Positions 22,292 through 35,414 of a stretch of DNA of 64,000 nucleotides are shown here, piece by piece. The notes beneath the pieces are model-generated. The model had not been told where the DNA came from. It worked only from the letters and a program-made list of their open reading frames with translations, and ran no database searches. The DNA lies in the NCBI GenBank assembly GCA_023105745.1, contig JALGQZ010000019.1:3658001-3722000 (forward strand), written 5' to 3'. Every line of letters starts with the position of its first letter. The first letter of the stretch is position 1. The position numbers and the translations under genes were made by a program. This stretch comes from Austropuccinia psidii. Taxonomy: Eukaryota; Basidiomycota; Pucciniomycetes; Pucciniales; Sphaerophragmiaceae.

Positions 22292-24602
22292 TAATTCAAG
22301 GAAAAGGAGGAGCAAAGAATGAGACAACCCCATTTCCCAAAGAAATAACTTTGTCTCCTGATGTTGTAAGTACTTTGAAAGACATTAAAAAAAGTATATT
22401 AAGTGGTATATTAAGCTAAAAAGACATTGAAAATAGCTTATTATATTCACAAGAAATAAATAGTAGTTTATTATCTTTAACACATATTTTTGTACAAAAC
22501 AAAGAAGAAATAGACATCATTAAAGGTATGGTTGAAACAAATAAACCAAAATTCTTAATTTACAATACTCAGAAATTAATACAAGGACAACAAGAGCTGT
22601 ATAAGTACATAAAATATATCAAAGAAAAAGCTTTGTCAATCAATTATGACATGATTATTGACAATCTGACAGAAAAATTGAATAAATTAAGTCTTCCTAT
22701 TGAAACATTTGAAAAAAAAACTTCATTACACCAAAAATTACTTCTAGACCCTGTATAAAAGAGTGATGAAGCAATAATGAATCTTCAAGATGACAATCAA
22801 AGTGATATAAGACTTATTACTGTGAAAATGTATAAAAATGAATGAGGCTAACTTAAATATGATAAGGTTATCAACCCCATTTTCTCACATAAGAGTTCCT
22901 GTTGAACCAAAAGAGGGAATGAAAACCACTTCATAACAGACTCAAGTCTCCAAGAAAACAATCAAGTCTTAATGAAGGTAAAGCTTCAACTGAAAGAATG
23001 GCCAAAATTCACAGGTGAAGGTGAATATGACCATATGTAATTTATTAATACAATTTATATGTTAAAAGAGGATTATGCCTTATCAGATGAGTTAATCACT
23101 CCAAGATTACATTCATTATTTGAAAAAAATGAAAAAAGAGGTTATTATGGTATAAGACAAAACAAATGGCAAAAATACCTGGTCTTGGTGGAAAATTAAA
23201 TAATCCCCAAGTGGGAAAATAATTCCTGGAGGTACAAAATAGAAACTGCATTTACAAATTTCTTCTTTGATCCAGAAAAGGATAGACCTTTAGCTTTGCT
23301 CTTAAAACAAGTTGGAATATTAAATGCACTTTATCACAAAATGTCACAAAAGATGGTGCACATGAAGGCACTGGAAAGATGTGGAGGATAACTGGAACAT
23401 TACCTGAGAAGCATGATTATAGATCCATTCTTCACAGGAGAGTATATTAATTCACTAGGAGATATAGTGACAAGAACCAACATTGGCAGAACATGGAGAA
23501 AATTGGATAATAAGAGTCCAAATAAACCAATAAAACCTTTCAAATCCAATACACCCAATGCTAATGAGCAAATAAAATGCCATAAATGTGGTGGTATTGG
23601 AGACTTAGCCAATAATTGTCTTAAAAAGACAAAAATCAATGAAATTGTGGAAACAGAAGACCACAATGACAAAGAAGAATTGTGTTCTTAAAAATACAGT
23701 GAAGAGTCAGAAACTTCTGAAAATGATGAAATAAATATAATTAATGCACAATTCATAATATTGATATAATAGATGAAGTACTAGATGTAAATTCAGACTT
23801 ACCACATGTTGGAACATCTGATACAAGCCTCACCAAGATACAAGAGTCCAAAGTTCATAGAATCAAACCTGCAAAAGGAATGGGATATACAGCTGGAAAA
23901 TCAAGTATAAGCATTATCATGGTAGAAAGCAAAGAGGAAAAAGTAAACCTAGACACAGGAGCATACTGTACCTGTGTTGGTAAGAGGGATTTACAAACAA
24001 GCATACCATATTTGGAAGTAAAGCTTATACAAATACAAGGGTTTAAAATTAGTAGTGGAAGTGAAAGCATGAAGCCCCTTGGAATAATTGAATTAACAGT
24101 GATTTTTCCTCATAATTCCCAATGCATGAGTGTAAAACCAAAGTTTGTAGTAATGGATAACTGTACTAGTAACCATTTCATACTTGGAAATGATTACTTG
24201 TCAGTTTATGGTATAGACATCTCTAACCAAAAGAACAAATCTTTTACCATAGGAGATAATAGAAGGCAGACATTTTGTTTTTTAAACAACAAAAACCAAA
24301 TTATTGTTATAAAGAATTAAGATACAAGTCCAGAAAAAAATCATTCATAAATCAACAACTTATAGAGGCAGAATTCAATTGAGAATTGACAGAAAAAATA
24401 AAACAAAATTTGAGTGACCTCTCATTTAAATACAAAGTTTCCTTTGCAACTGACAAAGAACCACTAGTTTCTATCATTTTACATGAAGTAGACATTAGTG
24501 TTAACATAGGAAAACCTTATCCACCCCTTTCAACAGGACCAGCTTACCCAGCTAGCCCAAGAGCTAGAGAAGCCTTAGAGGTCCACATTAAAGAATTAAT
24601 GG
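22292..24602 (+). pseudogene. Degenerate gag-pol fragment of an A-family retrotransposon (E)
   Basis: The fragment starts just before the ORF A/Gag junction (TTTCCCA kept at 22333). It runs through Gag, the zinc knuckle, protease (LDTGAYC near 23950) and the first part of reverse transcriptase ([19 protein letters not shown]), ending at 24602 against an LTR. It carries many stops and frameshifts, for example after 22757, at 23690 and at 24319. The knuckle reads [14 protein letters not shown]: its zinc-binding His is now Asp. It is clearly older than A and B. Confidence 0.85.
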
Positions 24603-26747
24603 TGTGAGCCTGTGAGGTATATATGACATACCCATAAAGCCACAAATAACTTTATATACAGTTGATTAAGTCTTGAACAGACTTTTAAATTTAATTGAAA
24701 ATAAAAAATAACAAAAAATAAGTATAAATTTTTTTTGGATAAACAAAGTTATAATTATTATGTCATTTTTTGGATTCTACACCAAAAATGAACTAGGGTA
24801 CACCCATAGGGTGTGATACCCAAGAATGATTATTTCTGATGTTATTAGAAGATTTAAGAAACTCACAGTACAATTGAAATTTTTTTTAACATTTTTTGAA
24901 ATTGTTAAATTTAAGCTTAAATTTAAAGTTGCATAAGGTTTATGCAAACATACCAAAATTTCAGTTAAAATTAAGGTGTTGTTTATATTTACTGAAGTAG
25001 CTAAGGATTTTTAATACTGGATGTAAATCCTGCATGGGCTCAATTGAAAAGGTTGTAAGGCCATAGTATGGCTTTAAATAAATAAAAGGGCAAAATCCAT
25101 GCAAAAAGGTGGGACAAAGGAAAAAGACTAAACAGAGCTGGGGTTCCCAACTTTTTGGATCTGCAACAATTCAATTAAGGTTTTCCACCTGTATTGGAGA
25201 ATTTTTAACCTTATTTAAGCTTTGAGATTAGACTTTGATCCAACCTTAAAGTTTAAACTGGTTTAATCTCAATTTGGACAGGAATTTCAAGCTGCCAGAG
25301 GGTAAATCCCAGTATGAAAGCTGGAAATTAAGTTTTTAAGAACTTTCAAAGCTTAAATAAGCTTAAAGCTTTAAAGCTACAAGCACCAAAACCTTATCAA
25401 AAGCTAAGGTTTGGTGTGTATTTCTTTTTTAGGTGAAAAATAGTAATAACTTCAAAAATTCATTAAAAATGCAATATTGAATATATTTTCCTGGAATATT
25501 CACACAACTTACAATTCAATGTTATCTGTGTATAATTCAAATTTTAAGTATCTTTTAAAAACAGGTTTTATTGGTAATCAGCCTGGAAATTTACTTTTTT
25601 AATTATACTTCAAGAAAATTAAGATTTCTTCAAAAATTAATTAAAAAATGAGTTTACAAGATTTTTGCTTGAAACTCTATCTTTAAGTTTTTCATGTGAT
25701 AAACCTTAATATAGATAAACTTCTCTTATATTAACACCTAAAATAATTAACCCAAAAGAGGATTGACGTCACTTGGAGTTAAGAATAGCACTGGTAGCTT
25801 CAAATTGGAATTAAAAATAATTTACCTTAAGTTAAGAACCTTACTTTCAAGCATGTTTTTCATTTTTGACCTGAGCACGCCCTCTCTATCCATTATGAAT
25901 CATGCAAGCTGCTCTTCAGACATAAAAATAGTCTATTCATCACTGTTTCTTTCAATCATTGATTATCAATCCAATCATATTAGACAGTCAAGCAGGTAAG
26001 GTTTTATTACATATAAAATGTTATTATTAAATTAATTCTTATATTATTTTATTTATTATTGATTTTCAATTAAATAATTGAAATAATAGAGCTCAGATTA
26101 TTGCTGTAATAACCAATAATATCTTTTATTATAGAAAATTATTATCTTAAATATCTTTTAAAATCCACAAATTCCTCTTAAAAACTCTTTCAATCATATT
26201 TTTATTTTAAAAAATTGTTTTATCTTTAAAATATTGTTTTTGGGTGTGTTTTTAACTTATAATAACTATCTAATATAATGACTGTTGTATTTAACTAGTT
26301 GTAACAAATATATATTATAAGTAAGTTTTTCTCTGAAGTTTTATATTTCTTTTATCTATTATTAGTTTTTGTGTATAGAATTTCTCAATAAGGATTATTT
26401 CTGCACAGTGTGTGTGATAATCCTTTTATAGATGATATTTATATTATTTAAAAGTAGTTAATATTAATGTTTTCCATGTTTAATTGTCTCATTAAGAGCC
26501 TTACACTTCTTATTTTTATAATTGTCAGTGACTATAGCAAAAATAGAATAATTATAATTTATTGTAATTAAGAAGATTTATTTTATTATTAAATTATTTA
26601 ATGATAATTTATTTTTTTTAATATAATTATTTCCAATAATTATATAAATTTGTGGGTACAATATTATATTATATGTTTCTACTGAGGACAGTCATATTAC
26701 TCTTGATACTGCTACTATTATCAAGCCTTTCATATGAAAACCTTACA
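24603..26747 (+). repeat. Plus-strand LTR with primer-site-like sequence after it
   Basis: 2145 bp, TGTGAGCC...CCTTACA, the same terminal signature as element A. It is followed by TTTGGGACCTGGCAATGA, like the primer region of A, so it is probably a 5' LTR whose internal part is lost after about 27,090. A CAGCAG|GTAAGG donor-like site near 25995 matches the position of the leader donor in A. Confidence 0.75.
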
Positions 26748-27096
26748 TTTGGGACCTGGCAATGAATTTAACCAATGTTTTGAACATAAAAAATATTCTA
26801 GACCTTATTTTACTTTTTCTTGACATAACATTTCCATATTTACTTAAATTTTGGCTTTTTGGGGACTTATCCCTTCTAAATAATCTTTATAATATCAATA
26901 AAGTTATTTTTTCTTGAGGAAATCTTTTGAAAAAATATACTATTGAGTGATTTGGAAAAAATTTCTCTTGTCTAAGTAGTGTCTTTTTTAAATCACAGAC
27001 TTGATATTTCTTCTTTGGGTTATTCTAGTATAAAGTGAATAAAAATACAATTTTGATCAATAACTTATTGATTGCATAATTATTATTTATTTGAAT
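26748..27096 (+). other. Leader remnant after the LTR, truncated at the foldback element
   Basis: It begins with the primer-site-like TTTGGGACCTGGC and continues as AT-rich leader. It includes an AAAGCAATTG-like region that loosely parallels 9360-9430 of element A. It stops where the foldback element begins. Confidence 0.45.
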
Positions 27097-29139
27097 ATTA
27101 TTCCATCACCAAGGTCCATGTGATGTCACATCACAAAATTTTGGTCCATTTTAAATCACATGTCTGTGTTTATCTATTCCCCATATGATTTTTAATTAAC
27201 CTATATAGATGAGATGAAATAATTTCTATTACATAAAAAGTGGAATGGTCCATTTTACATGAACCTCAGGTTGTTGATGTAACATAAACTATAGGTTGAT
27301 GTAAAATGAACCATAGGTTGATGTAAAATCAACCATAGGTTGATGTTAAATAAACCATAGGTTGATGTTAAATAAACCATAGGTTGATGTAAAATAAACC
27401 ATAGGATTATGTAATATCAACCATAGGTTTATGTCATATCAACCATAAGTTGACTTCATATCAACCAAAGTTTGATGTACTACCAATCAAAGTTTGAATT
27501 GGTATATCAATTCCTCATCATGAGGGATCAATTCTCAATTATGGGCTATCAATTCTCCACTATGAGTTATCAACTGAGAATCGTGTGGAATGAATTCCTC
27601 ATCATGTGGAATAAATTACTAATCATGTGGAATCAATTACTAATCATTTGAAATCAATTACTCATCATGTGAAAACAATTCCTCAACATGTTGAATAAAT
27701 TTCACATTATTTGAAAAAAATTCCTCATAATGTAGAATTGATTCCTCATCATGTGGAATAAATTTCAGGAATTAACTCCAAATGATGAGAAATTTATTCC
27801 AAATGATAAGAAATTGATTCCAGATGATGGGGAAATGATTTCACATCATGAGGAATTGATTACACATGATTAGTAATTGATTCCAAATGATGTGAAATTT
27901 GTTCCACATGATGAGGAATTGATTTCACATGATGCGGAATTAATTTCACATGATGAGTAATTGATTCCACATTATTAGTAATTGATTTCACATGATTCTC
28001 AGTTGATAACCCATGGTGGGTAATTGATAACCCATAATTGAAAATTGATCCCTCATGATGAGGAAATGATATACCAATTTGAACTTTTATTGGTAATACA
28101 TGAACCTTTGGTTGATATTACATCAACCTTTGGTTGATATTACATCAACCTTTGGTTGATATTACATCAACCTTTGGTTGATATTACATCAACCTTTGGT
28201 TGATATTACATCAACCTATGGTTAATATTACATCAACCTATGGTTGATATTACATCAACCTATGGTTAATATTACATCAACCTCTTTTTAATGTTACATC
28301 AACCTATGGTTAATATTACATCAACCTATGGTTGAGATTACATCAGCCTATGGTTGATATTAAATCAACCTATGCTTGATATTAAATCAACCTATGGTTG
28401 ATATTAAATCAACCTATGGTTGATATTAAATCAACCTATGGTTGATATTAAATCAACCTATGCTTGATATTAAATCAACCTATGGTTGATATTACATCAA
28501 CCTATGGTTGATATTACATCAACCTATGGTTTACTTTACATCAACCTATGGTTTACTTTACATCAAGCTATGGTTGACTTTACATAAACCTATGGTTTAT
28601 TTTACATCAAGCTATGGTTGACTTTACATAAACCTATGGTTTATTTTACATCAAGCTATGGTTGATTTTACATCAACCTATGGTTGATTTTACATCAACC
28701 TATGGTTGATTTTACATCAACCTATGGTTGATTTTACATCAACCTATGGTTGATTTTACATCAACCTATGGTTGATTTTACATCAACCTATGGTTGATTT
28801 TACATCAACCTATGGTTGATTTTACATCAACCTATGGTTGATTTTACATCAACCTATGGTTGATTTTACATCAACCTATGGTTGATTTTACATCAACCTA
28901 TGGTTTATTTTACATCAACCTATGGTTTATTTTACATCAACCTATGGTTTATTTTACATCAACAACCTGAGGTTCATGTGAAATGAACCATTCCACTTTT
29001 TATGTAATAGAAATTATTTCATCACATCTATATAGGTTGATTAAACATCACATGGGGAATAGATAAACACAGACATGTGATTTAAAATGAAAAAACATTT
29101 TGTGATGTGACATCACATGGACCTTGGTGATGGAATAAT
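27097..29139. mobile_element. Foldback-type element with long inverted arms full of palindromic minisatellites
   Basis: The outer arms are inverted copies: left ATTATTCCATCACCAAGGTC and right, reverse-complemented, the same, continuing for roughly 170 bp with few differences. Inward, the left arm has about ten GGTTGATGTAAAAT-type units and then CTCATCATGTGGAAT-type units. The right arm has the same two classes inverted, with the first class amplified to about forty units. The centre of symmetry is near 27,770. There is no coding capacity. I found no convincing target duplication. Confidence 0.75.
28085..28965. repeat. 22-bp minisatellite array, monomer CATCAACCTATGGTTGATTTTA type
   Basis: About 40 units of 22 bp. 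Variants cluster in blocks: CTTTGGTTGATATTACATCAA first, then CTATGGTTGATATTAAATCAA, then a long uniform run of CTATGGTTGATTTTACATCAA, then a few CTATGGTTTATTTTACATCAA. Each unit contains CAACC-TAT-GGTTG, a short hairpin. Block homogeneity points to repeated local unit duplication. Confidence 0.9.
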
Positions 29140-32100
29140 GCAGGCATTGTTCAAATCAATTTGAACCATTTAGAAGTGTTTATAATCTTTTTTTGCTTTC
29201 TGAGTGAAAAAAATTGTTGATTTTTAGGAAGAAGATTTGATATTTGTTACCCAAAAACATAGTTTTTTTTTATGTAATATTCAACATCTAAAGAGAGGTG
29301 GGATTTCCATAATCCCAAAAATTAAATTCAGGATTTGAGGAAAATAAATTAGTATTTCTAATATTGGATTTTGCAGTTTTCAGAAACCCTAATATTTACA
29401 GTTCTTTTCAGTTAATTATTATTACTTGTCAGTTGAAAAAAACTCTCTTTATTTTTTAGAGTTAATCCAATGTTTGAGCTTTGTGAATTAAGCTGATCCT
29501 ACTTATTATTCTTTTCCCTTTCTTTCCCTATTATCATAAGAGGGTATATATTTTTTCTGATTATTAAGTGAATAACTGTTCCTTCTCTACCTTCCTTCTT
29601 TAAATTCAAAAAAAAAAATGAACATTTAATTATTTTGTCACTCGATTGAATGCATTTGAGGATGGAAGGGTAGTCAAAAGCCAATTTCATTTCATCATAA
29701 GACACTTGAAGATGATTTTTTTTCAATATTCAACATAAAAATAAACAATTACTCAAAGTACAAATGATAGATCATCTGAGATATATTATTATGGCATGGC
29801 TCTTTCAACAATGATGTTAGTCCATTATCAGCTGAATCAACATTATTTTATTTAATAATCAGAAAACAAGTCAAAATAAGATTCAGCTACAAGTACACAA
29901 AGAAAGTTAGTTCAAAATTTAAGATATTAATTGGAGAAATCAGCTTTAAAGAATCAAAAATTAAAGAATAGTACATCTAAATCATAAAATTTAAATGCTA
30001 TCAATTGTTTCTGAAGCTTCCACAAGAAAATTCACATAGTTATCCCCAAAAGTCAATTCATGAAGCCAATCCATCCAACGTGCAATTAAAAATTTAGAAA
30101 AAAATCATTCAATAATTCATCACCCCTTATTTGAGCTCTTAATAATATCATTATTTATTCTAACAAGCTATATGGCAGTAGACATAATATAAGAATAACC
30201 CCAAAAACTATAGGCGGTAATATGAGAGTAATTAAATATATCCAGGGATGATATAAATGGAAGGAAGCTGGATTCTACTGAAGAAAATTAGTGTTGACTA
30301 TGAAACAAATCTAATTAATTGATATAAATCATTAAATAAATATAAATTTATCAATGAATTAATTGAATAAACTATCACTTTTCTATTCAAAACCCTCTTT
30401 AATAATAATACTAAAACTATATATGAAGAAAATCTTGCATACTTATTTCAAATTGGATGGCACACAAGGGATTAATTCAGATATTTCTTAAATATCATTT
30501 TAAACAAAGATATTTTTGTGTAATATATTATATTTAAATAATATTATATTGATTTATAGGCTTGAGGAATTCTTTAATTTATCAGAAATGTTTCTTTCAG
30601 CCAATCCCAACTTCTTTTTCCTCTGTTGAACATGGACTGTATTTTCCTGCACTAAGATTCTAGTTATAATTCTCAAAACAAGCTATAAATATGGAATTAC
30701 GTTGGAAAACCTAAACAAAATCGCCTTAAGTAACGAAATAATCATCCGAGATTTAAGATTATCAATTAATTACTATATTTGGATTCCCTTTTCAAATTAA
30801 TTAATAATCAAATAGGTGGAAATGAACTAGATGAAAAATACTCCAAAAGGTCCAAAAAAGATTCAATAGTATTTAATTTTTCTCACAAAAATCTCTCTCC
30901 ATGAAAACTTCCCTCTAACTCATTTAAATTTTTTCATTTTGAGAAAACTAACTTAAAATTAATAATTGAAATGAAAATCCTTTTGAATTTTCTTACAAAA
31001 AACGTATTTGAAAGATCAAATTACTGTGTTTTATATCACCTTGATGATAAAGTATTTATCCTTTCCCGTTTCATAATATTGGGGTTTAAATAAGCATTTT
31101 CATTATTATTCTGTAACTTCTGGGGATCTTTGTGATCAAAAATATCCTTCAAATTATTCCCGATTTACCTCAAAAAACTAGATAAAATTACAACACCAGC
31201 TACCCAATTCACAAACCTCTTTCTCTCATTCTGCATCTGAATACACATTGACCTTAATTAATACCAATTCCACTTCAAGAATGTCATCTCATCCTTTAGA
31301 CTTTCTATATTTAAAGAAAAGGGTTGAGATTCATTCTATCTTCATTGTTTTCATAATTCTTATATATATATTGAGCTAATGTAAGAAGACCTTCGATAAG
31401 CTGAATATTTGAGAAAACTTTGATCTTTCAAAAGGACACTTTCCATACTCCTTTCTATATTCATATTCTCCTACACTTTCAGCTCATGGAATAAAGCTGT
31501 GAAAACCACGTGTAATTCAATAAGCAGTTTTCTGACGTAAAAAAATCTGGAGTTGAATTGAATATAAATTAATGAAAATATAAAAATTATATTAAAATAT
31601 AAGAATCATATGAAATATTACCCTTTTTGTGGTAAAAATAATACTCTTCAGCCTTTTCTTCTCTTTTTGAAAAATACATTGAAGTTCCTTCTTTAAAGAA
31701 ATGACACTATAAAGCCCTTTTTCTTTCATAACCCCTGAAGCATCAAGTTTCTTATTTTAATATGACCACTTTATTATTTTCCTTTTGAACTGCATAAAAC
31801 ATGAAAGAACTCAATTTGTATATAACTAAATAGCTCCTTGAATTACATAGAATATAGTATTATCAACTTCAAATGAAGATTTATTCCTATTTGATCACAA
31901 TATTGAAAGATAAATCTATAATTGGATTGAGGTATCCCATTTATATAATTTAGTTCATGATAAAATATGGCCTATCTTAACTCATATGCACTGATTTTTT
32001 AATTGAAATATGATCTTTGCATCTTGATTTTTTTAATTTGTATTTTGATAGATTCTCTAAGTCATCTCTTCCATACACATATATGTTTCAGAGTTAGATT

Positions 32101-34168
32101 TCTATGGCCTAATATGTTTTTGTTTATATATTACATGTAATGAAATACTATTATATTCAATTCAATAATATGGTTCATATTTAGTACGTTCTTTCCCGGT
32201 GGATTTTTTGGGTATTTCTCCAGAATTATTAGATCAAGGAGAAAATTCCTTCGTGGTAATGATAAATAAATGTGAAAATATAGTATGTTTGCTTTATTTG
32301 GATAAAATTAGTTTTAGTATAAGTGTCATTTTTGGTTTGAGATTTCAGTATCAAGAGCTAAAAATATTTCTTAATGGTAATTGAAATCCTAAAACTAATT
32401 TGGTAAATAATTTTGAAAATCTCAGAAACAAAATCTTTTATTTGAATGAAAAACAGCTAGGATTTATAATGTGGTATTTGAAATTATTTATATTCCCTAT
32501 GTGTAGTACTTGATAAGATATAAAGTTAGTATTCCTATATTCTGGAGATTCTAATACATTTTAGCCATATATATAAATATATCTATATAGATATCAATAT
32601 CATAAGAAAAAAAAATCAAATAATTTACTTAATGAATATTTTATATAAAGAGGTGAACATTTTCATAAGATTTTGATTAATGAGAAGAAGAATGACAGAA
32701 GATTAAGCTCAACTATTTCTAAATTTATTCAAGTTTCTTTTAAGGGTTAGATTAAATTAAAAATAATTAAAAATCACAATTCTATATTTGGAATGAAAAA
32801 TTTTGAACATTCAATAATTAACTTTGATTATATATATAGATAAAGCTATTGAGTTTTATTAAAAAAATATCTATCAGAAATATTATTACTTGGAACTCCA
32901 TAATATCATAGTTAATTTAAACAAGGAGGAAAATAGTCTAAAATAAGAGCCAAAATAAATTAGAAGGACTTAAATGATAAATATGGAAAATTTTTGGAGA
33001 TAAAAAAGTAATGTGAAAAGTATATATTTATTCCAAAGATAGAAGAGGGCAAGCAGAGAATAAGGTGTAATCAACCAAAATCATTAATAAATTCAAAAAT
33101 ATTGAATATTTATTTTCTTGAAGCACTTTATAAGTATAAAAAAGGAATTTTAATGATTTTATTATTCATATTAACTAAATATTCATGAAAATCTATATGA
33201 TTAAGTTTTAATATTAATAATTGAAATGAGAGAAGCTCAAGAGAAATGGCAAAGATAAAACTATTTTAATCAGCTGAATACATTTTCCACAAGTCAAAAA
33301 GAGTACCATAAATGTTAAATCCCAAAATTTCAAATCCAATTCATTATTCATGCCTGTATTCATTTTCTAGTGAGCTATATATTTCTCCAGTTTTAGTATA
33401 TAATTGGACTGGAGGATGTAAGTTCTCTTGATTTTAGGAAATAACTAGCTATAAATGGTACTTAGATATCTTGAAGTAAATTAAGTGGCCTTAGATAATT
33501 CACTGTGATAAACTAAATATGAAAAAAATCCTGATAAAATTTAGAACCACCATTTCTTCTCAGAGATTAAAGCTATTTTATACAAAAGAAACACATCAAT
33601 AACTAATATTACAATTTCTTTTGAAAAGATTTTTAAGTTTAATTATAAGCTTCAAATTATAAAATTTTGATTTGCATTCTATGTGATTGAAATGGAAATA
33701 TATTCAATAAAAAAATTCTCAAGTTTTTGATGTTTTTTAGATTTTTTCCTCCCAATATTATCCATTTGTTTCTTGTCATTCTTTATGATTCCGGCTATTT
33801 TGTACTTGAATCCAATGAATTTTCTGAATAGTTTATGACTTGATCATAAGAGACTTCTTTCCTGTGATTTTTGCTTTGGAAGCCAGGTCTTGGTGATCAT
33901 TTTAGCTCCTTAGCAGAATAGGCCATAGTGATCAAGCTGGAACTTATTGAATGATGATGGAGATCAGACATGTCAAAATGAGTAGTGAGACTGCAGGAAA
34001 TAATTATTGAGGAAACCCATGGAAGATTTTTCAAGTAAAGCTTGCAATGACTTATCAAAAACCATACGTCTTGGCGTCCAGAGCTGATATGGCTTAAGAA
34101 ATATACATCCTCCATATATTTTTCCCAAAAAATTCCCAAAAGATTCCAAAATTCCAAAATTTCAAAAA
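29140..34168. other. Long AT-rich intergenic region, no gene seen
   Basis: Five kilobases with only short open frames (61-106 codons) of unrecognised, low-complexity sequence. I see no transposon ends, RNA gene or repeats of note. The last few hundred bases presumably hold the promoter of the TPR gene, but no clear TATA box is visible. Confidence 0.6.
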
Positions 34169-35263
34169 ATGCTAAAAAGTTTAATTTTAAAAAATTTGAA
34201 TTTTTGCAAACCTTCAAAATTTATTTCTTCATTTCATAATCTCAATAAATTCAAATTTTCGAAATATCAAAAATTCAACAATTCGAAACTTCCATTCTCA
34301 ACTTCAATTTATCGTAAGTTCCCAAGAAAGACACATCAAAGAAATTCCTGTTAGAGAAGCAGGGCTTTTTATTGATGGATTAATTAATGAATTATATATT
34401 TAGGAAATGCTACTCTTACTAATTCACCGCCAAGCTCAGTGGAACCAATCGAGCAAGAGAGTCAAAGATTAATCGAGAAAGGCTCCAGTTTATTAGAAAA
34501 AGGTGACTTGGAAGGCGCTTTAAAAACTTATCAATCGTTAGTAATCATTCATTGGCTATACATATATACATTTCATTAAAATAAACTTTTAATATTAAGA
34601 CTTGTGTCTTTTTTGCTTATATCCCACCTTGAATCAGGAGCTTGTTAATGAAGCCTAGTCCGAATGGGTATTATAATCTTGGAATTGTATTATATCAGCT
34701 TAAGCGTATACCTGAAGCGATAGAAGCCTGGGAAAAGTCATTGGCTGAATGTCCATCGGCCGATGTCCATACTAATTTGGCATCGGCTTACATTCTCTCT
34801 AAACAACCTCAACCATTCAAGGCGCTCGATCATCTCAAGAAAGCAGTCGAGCTTGATCCCACCGACGGGGAAATTCGCTTCAATCTTGGAGCTGTAAATG
34901 AAGCCAGTGGAGTTGACCTTTCGCTTACAATCATCACTCGACCCCATTTGGCTAGCCAAGACTAATGAGTAATCATTATACAACAAATGGTCTCTTGATC
35001 AATATACCTTTAGATGGCCATTTGAATGACGCACTGGCTGAATACAACAAAGCGAGACAGCTAGGTGTAAAACGCGCCGAGCAAAACATACGTAATGTAA
35101 ACTAGTTCATCCTTTATAAATTGCATACAAATAAAACCCTCTTGGCTGAAACACATAAATTTCAATTTTTTTGTCGTCTATTTGCTAGGTTGGTGCTAAG
35201 TTGTTAAGGAAGAGGTTGACGGAAGAAAAAAATATGACGCCCAAAAAGGACGAGCAAAATTAA
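34169..35263 (+). CDS. TPR-repeat protein with predicted mitochondrial presequence
   Basis: Five exons: 34169-34313, 34404-34536, 34638-34906, 35014-35096 and 35189-35263. All introns are GT-AG (90-107 bp) and every junction keeps frame, giving 234 residues. The first 48 residues (MLKSLILKNLNF...) are rich in Lys, Asn, Phe and Ser with almost no acids, typical of a mitochondrial presequence. From about residue 66 come four tetratricopeptide-like helix pairs (EKGDLEGALKTYQ, YYNLGIVLYQLKRIPEAIEA, ALDHLKKAVELDPTDGEIR, HLNDALAEYNKARQLG), then a basic C-terminus. TPRs act as protein-binding scaffolds; the partner is unknown. The gene looks intact and converges on the UPF0598 gene, with 151 bp between stop codons. 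Confidence 0.85.
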
Positions 35264-35414
35264 AGTCATATACTCACCCTCATCGGATGACATTTTTGTA
35301 GAATTAAACCTTATCTTCAAGTGATTAGTTTGAAATGCAATAATAACATTAAAAAAGGCGAACGATTGGTTAAGTACCACTATTAAATGGTAGTCAGAGG
35401 ATAATTAGAAACAA

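Noticed and set aside
28085..28965. Regularly spaced repeats that could suggest a CRISPR array
   Set aside because: Units are directly adjacent 22-bp repeats without unique spacers, and the genome is eukaryotic.
33897..34217. 106-codon open frame on minus upstream of the TPR gene
   Set aside because: It overlaps the TPR first exon on the other strand and has no recognisable motif.
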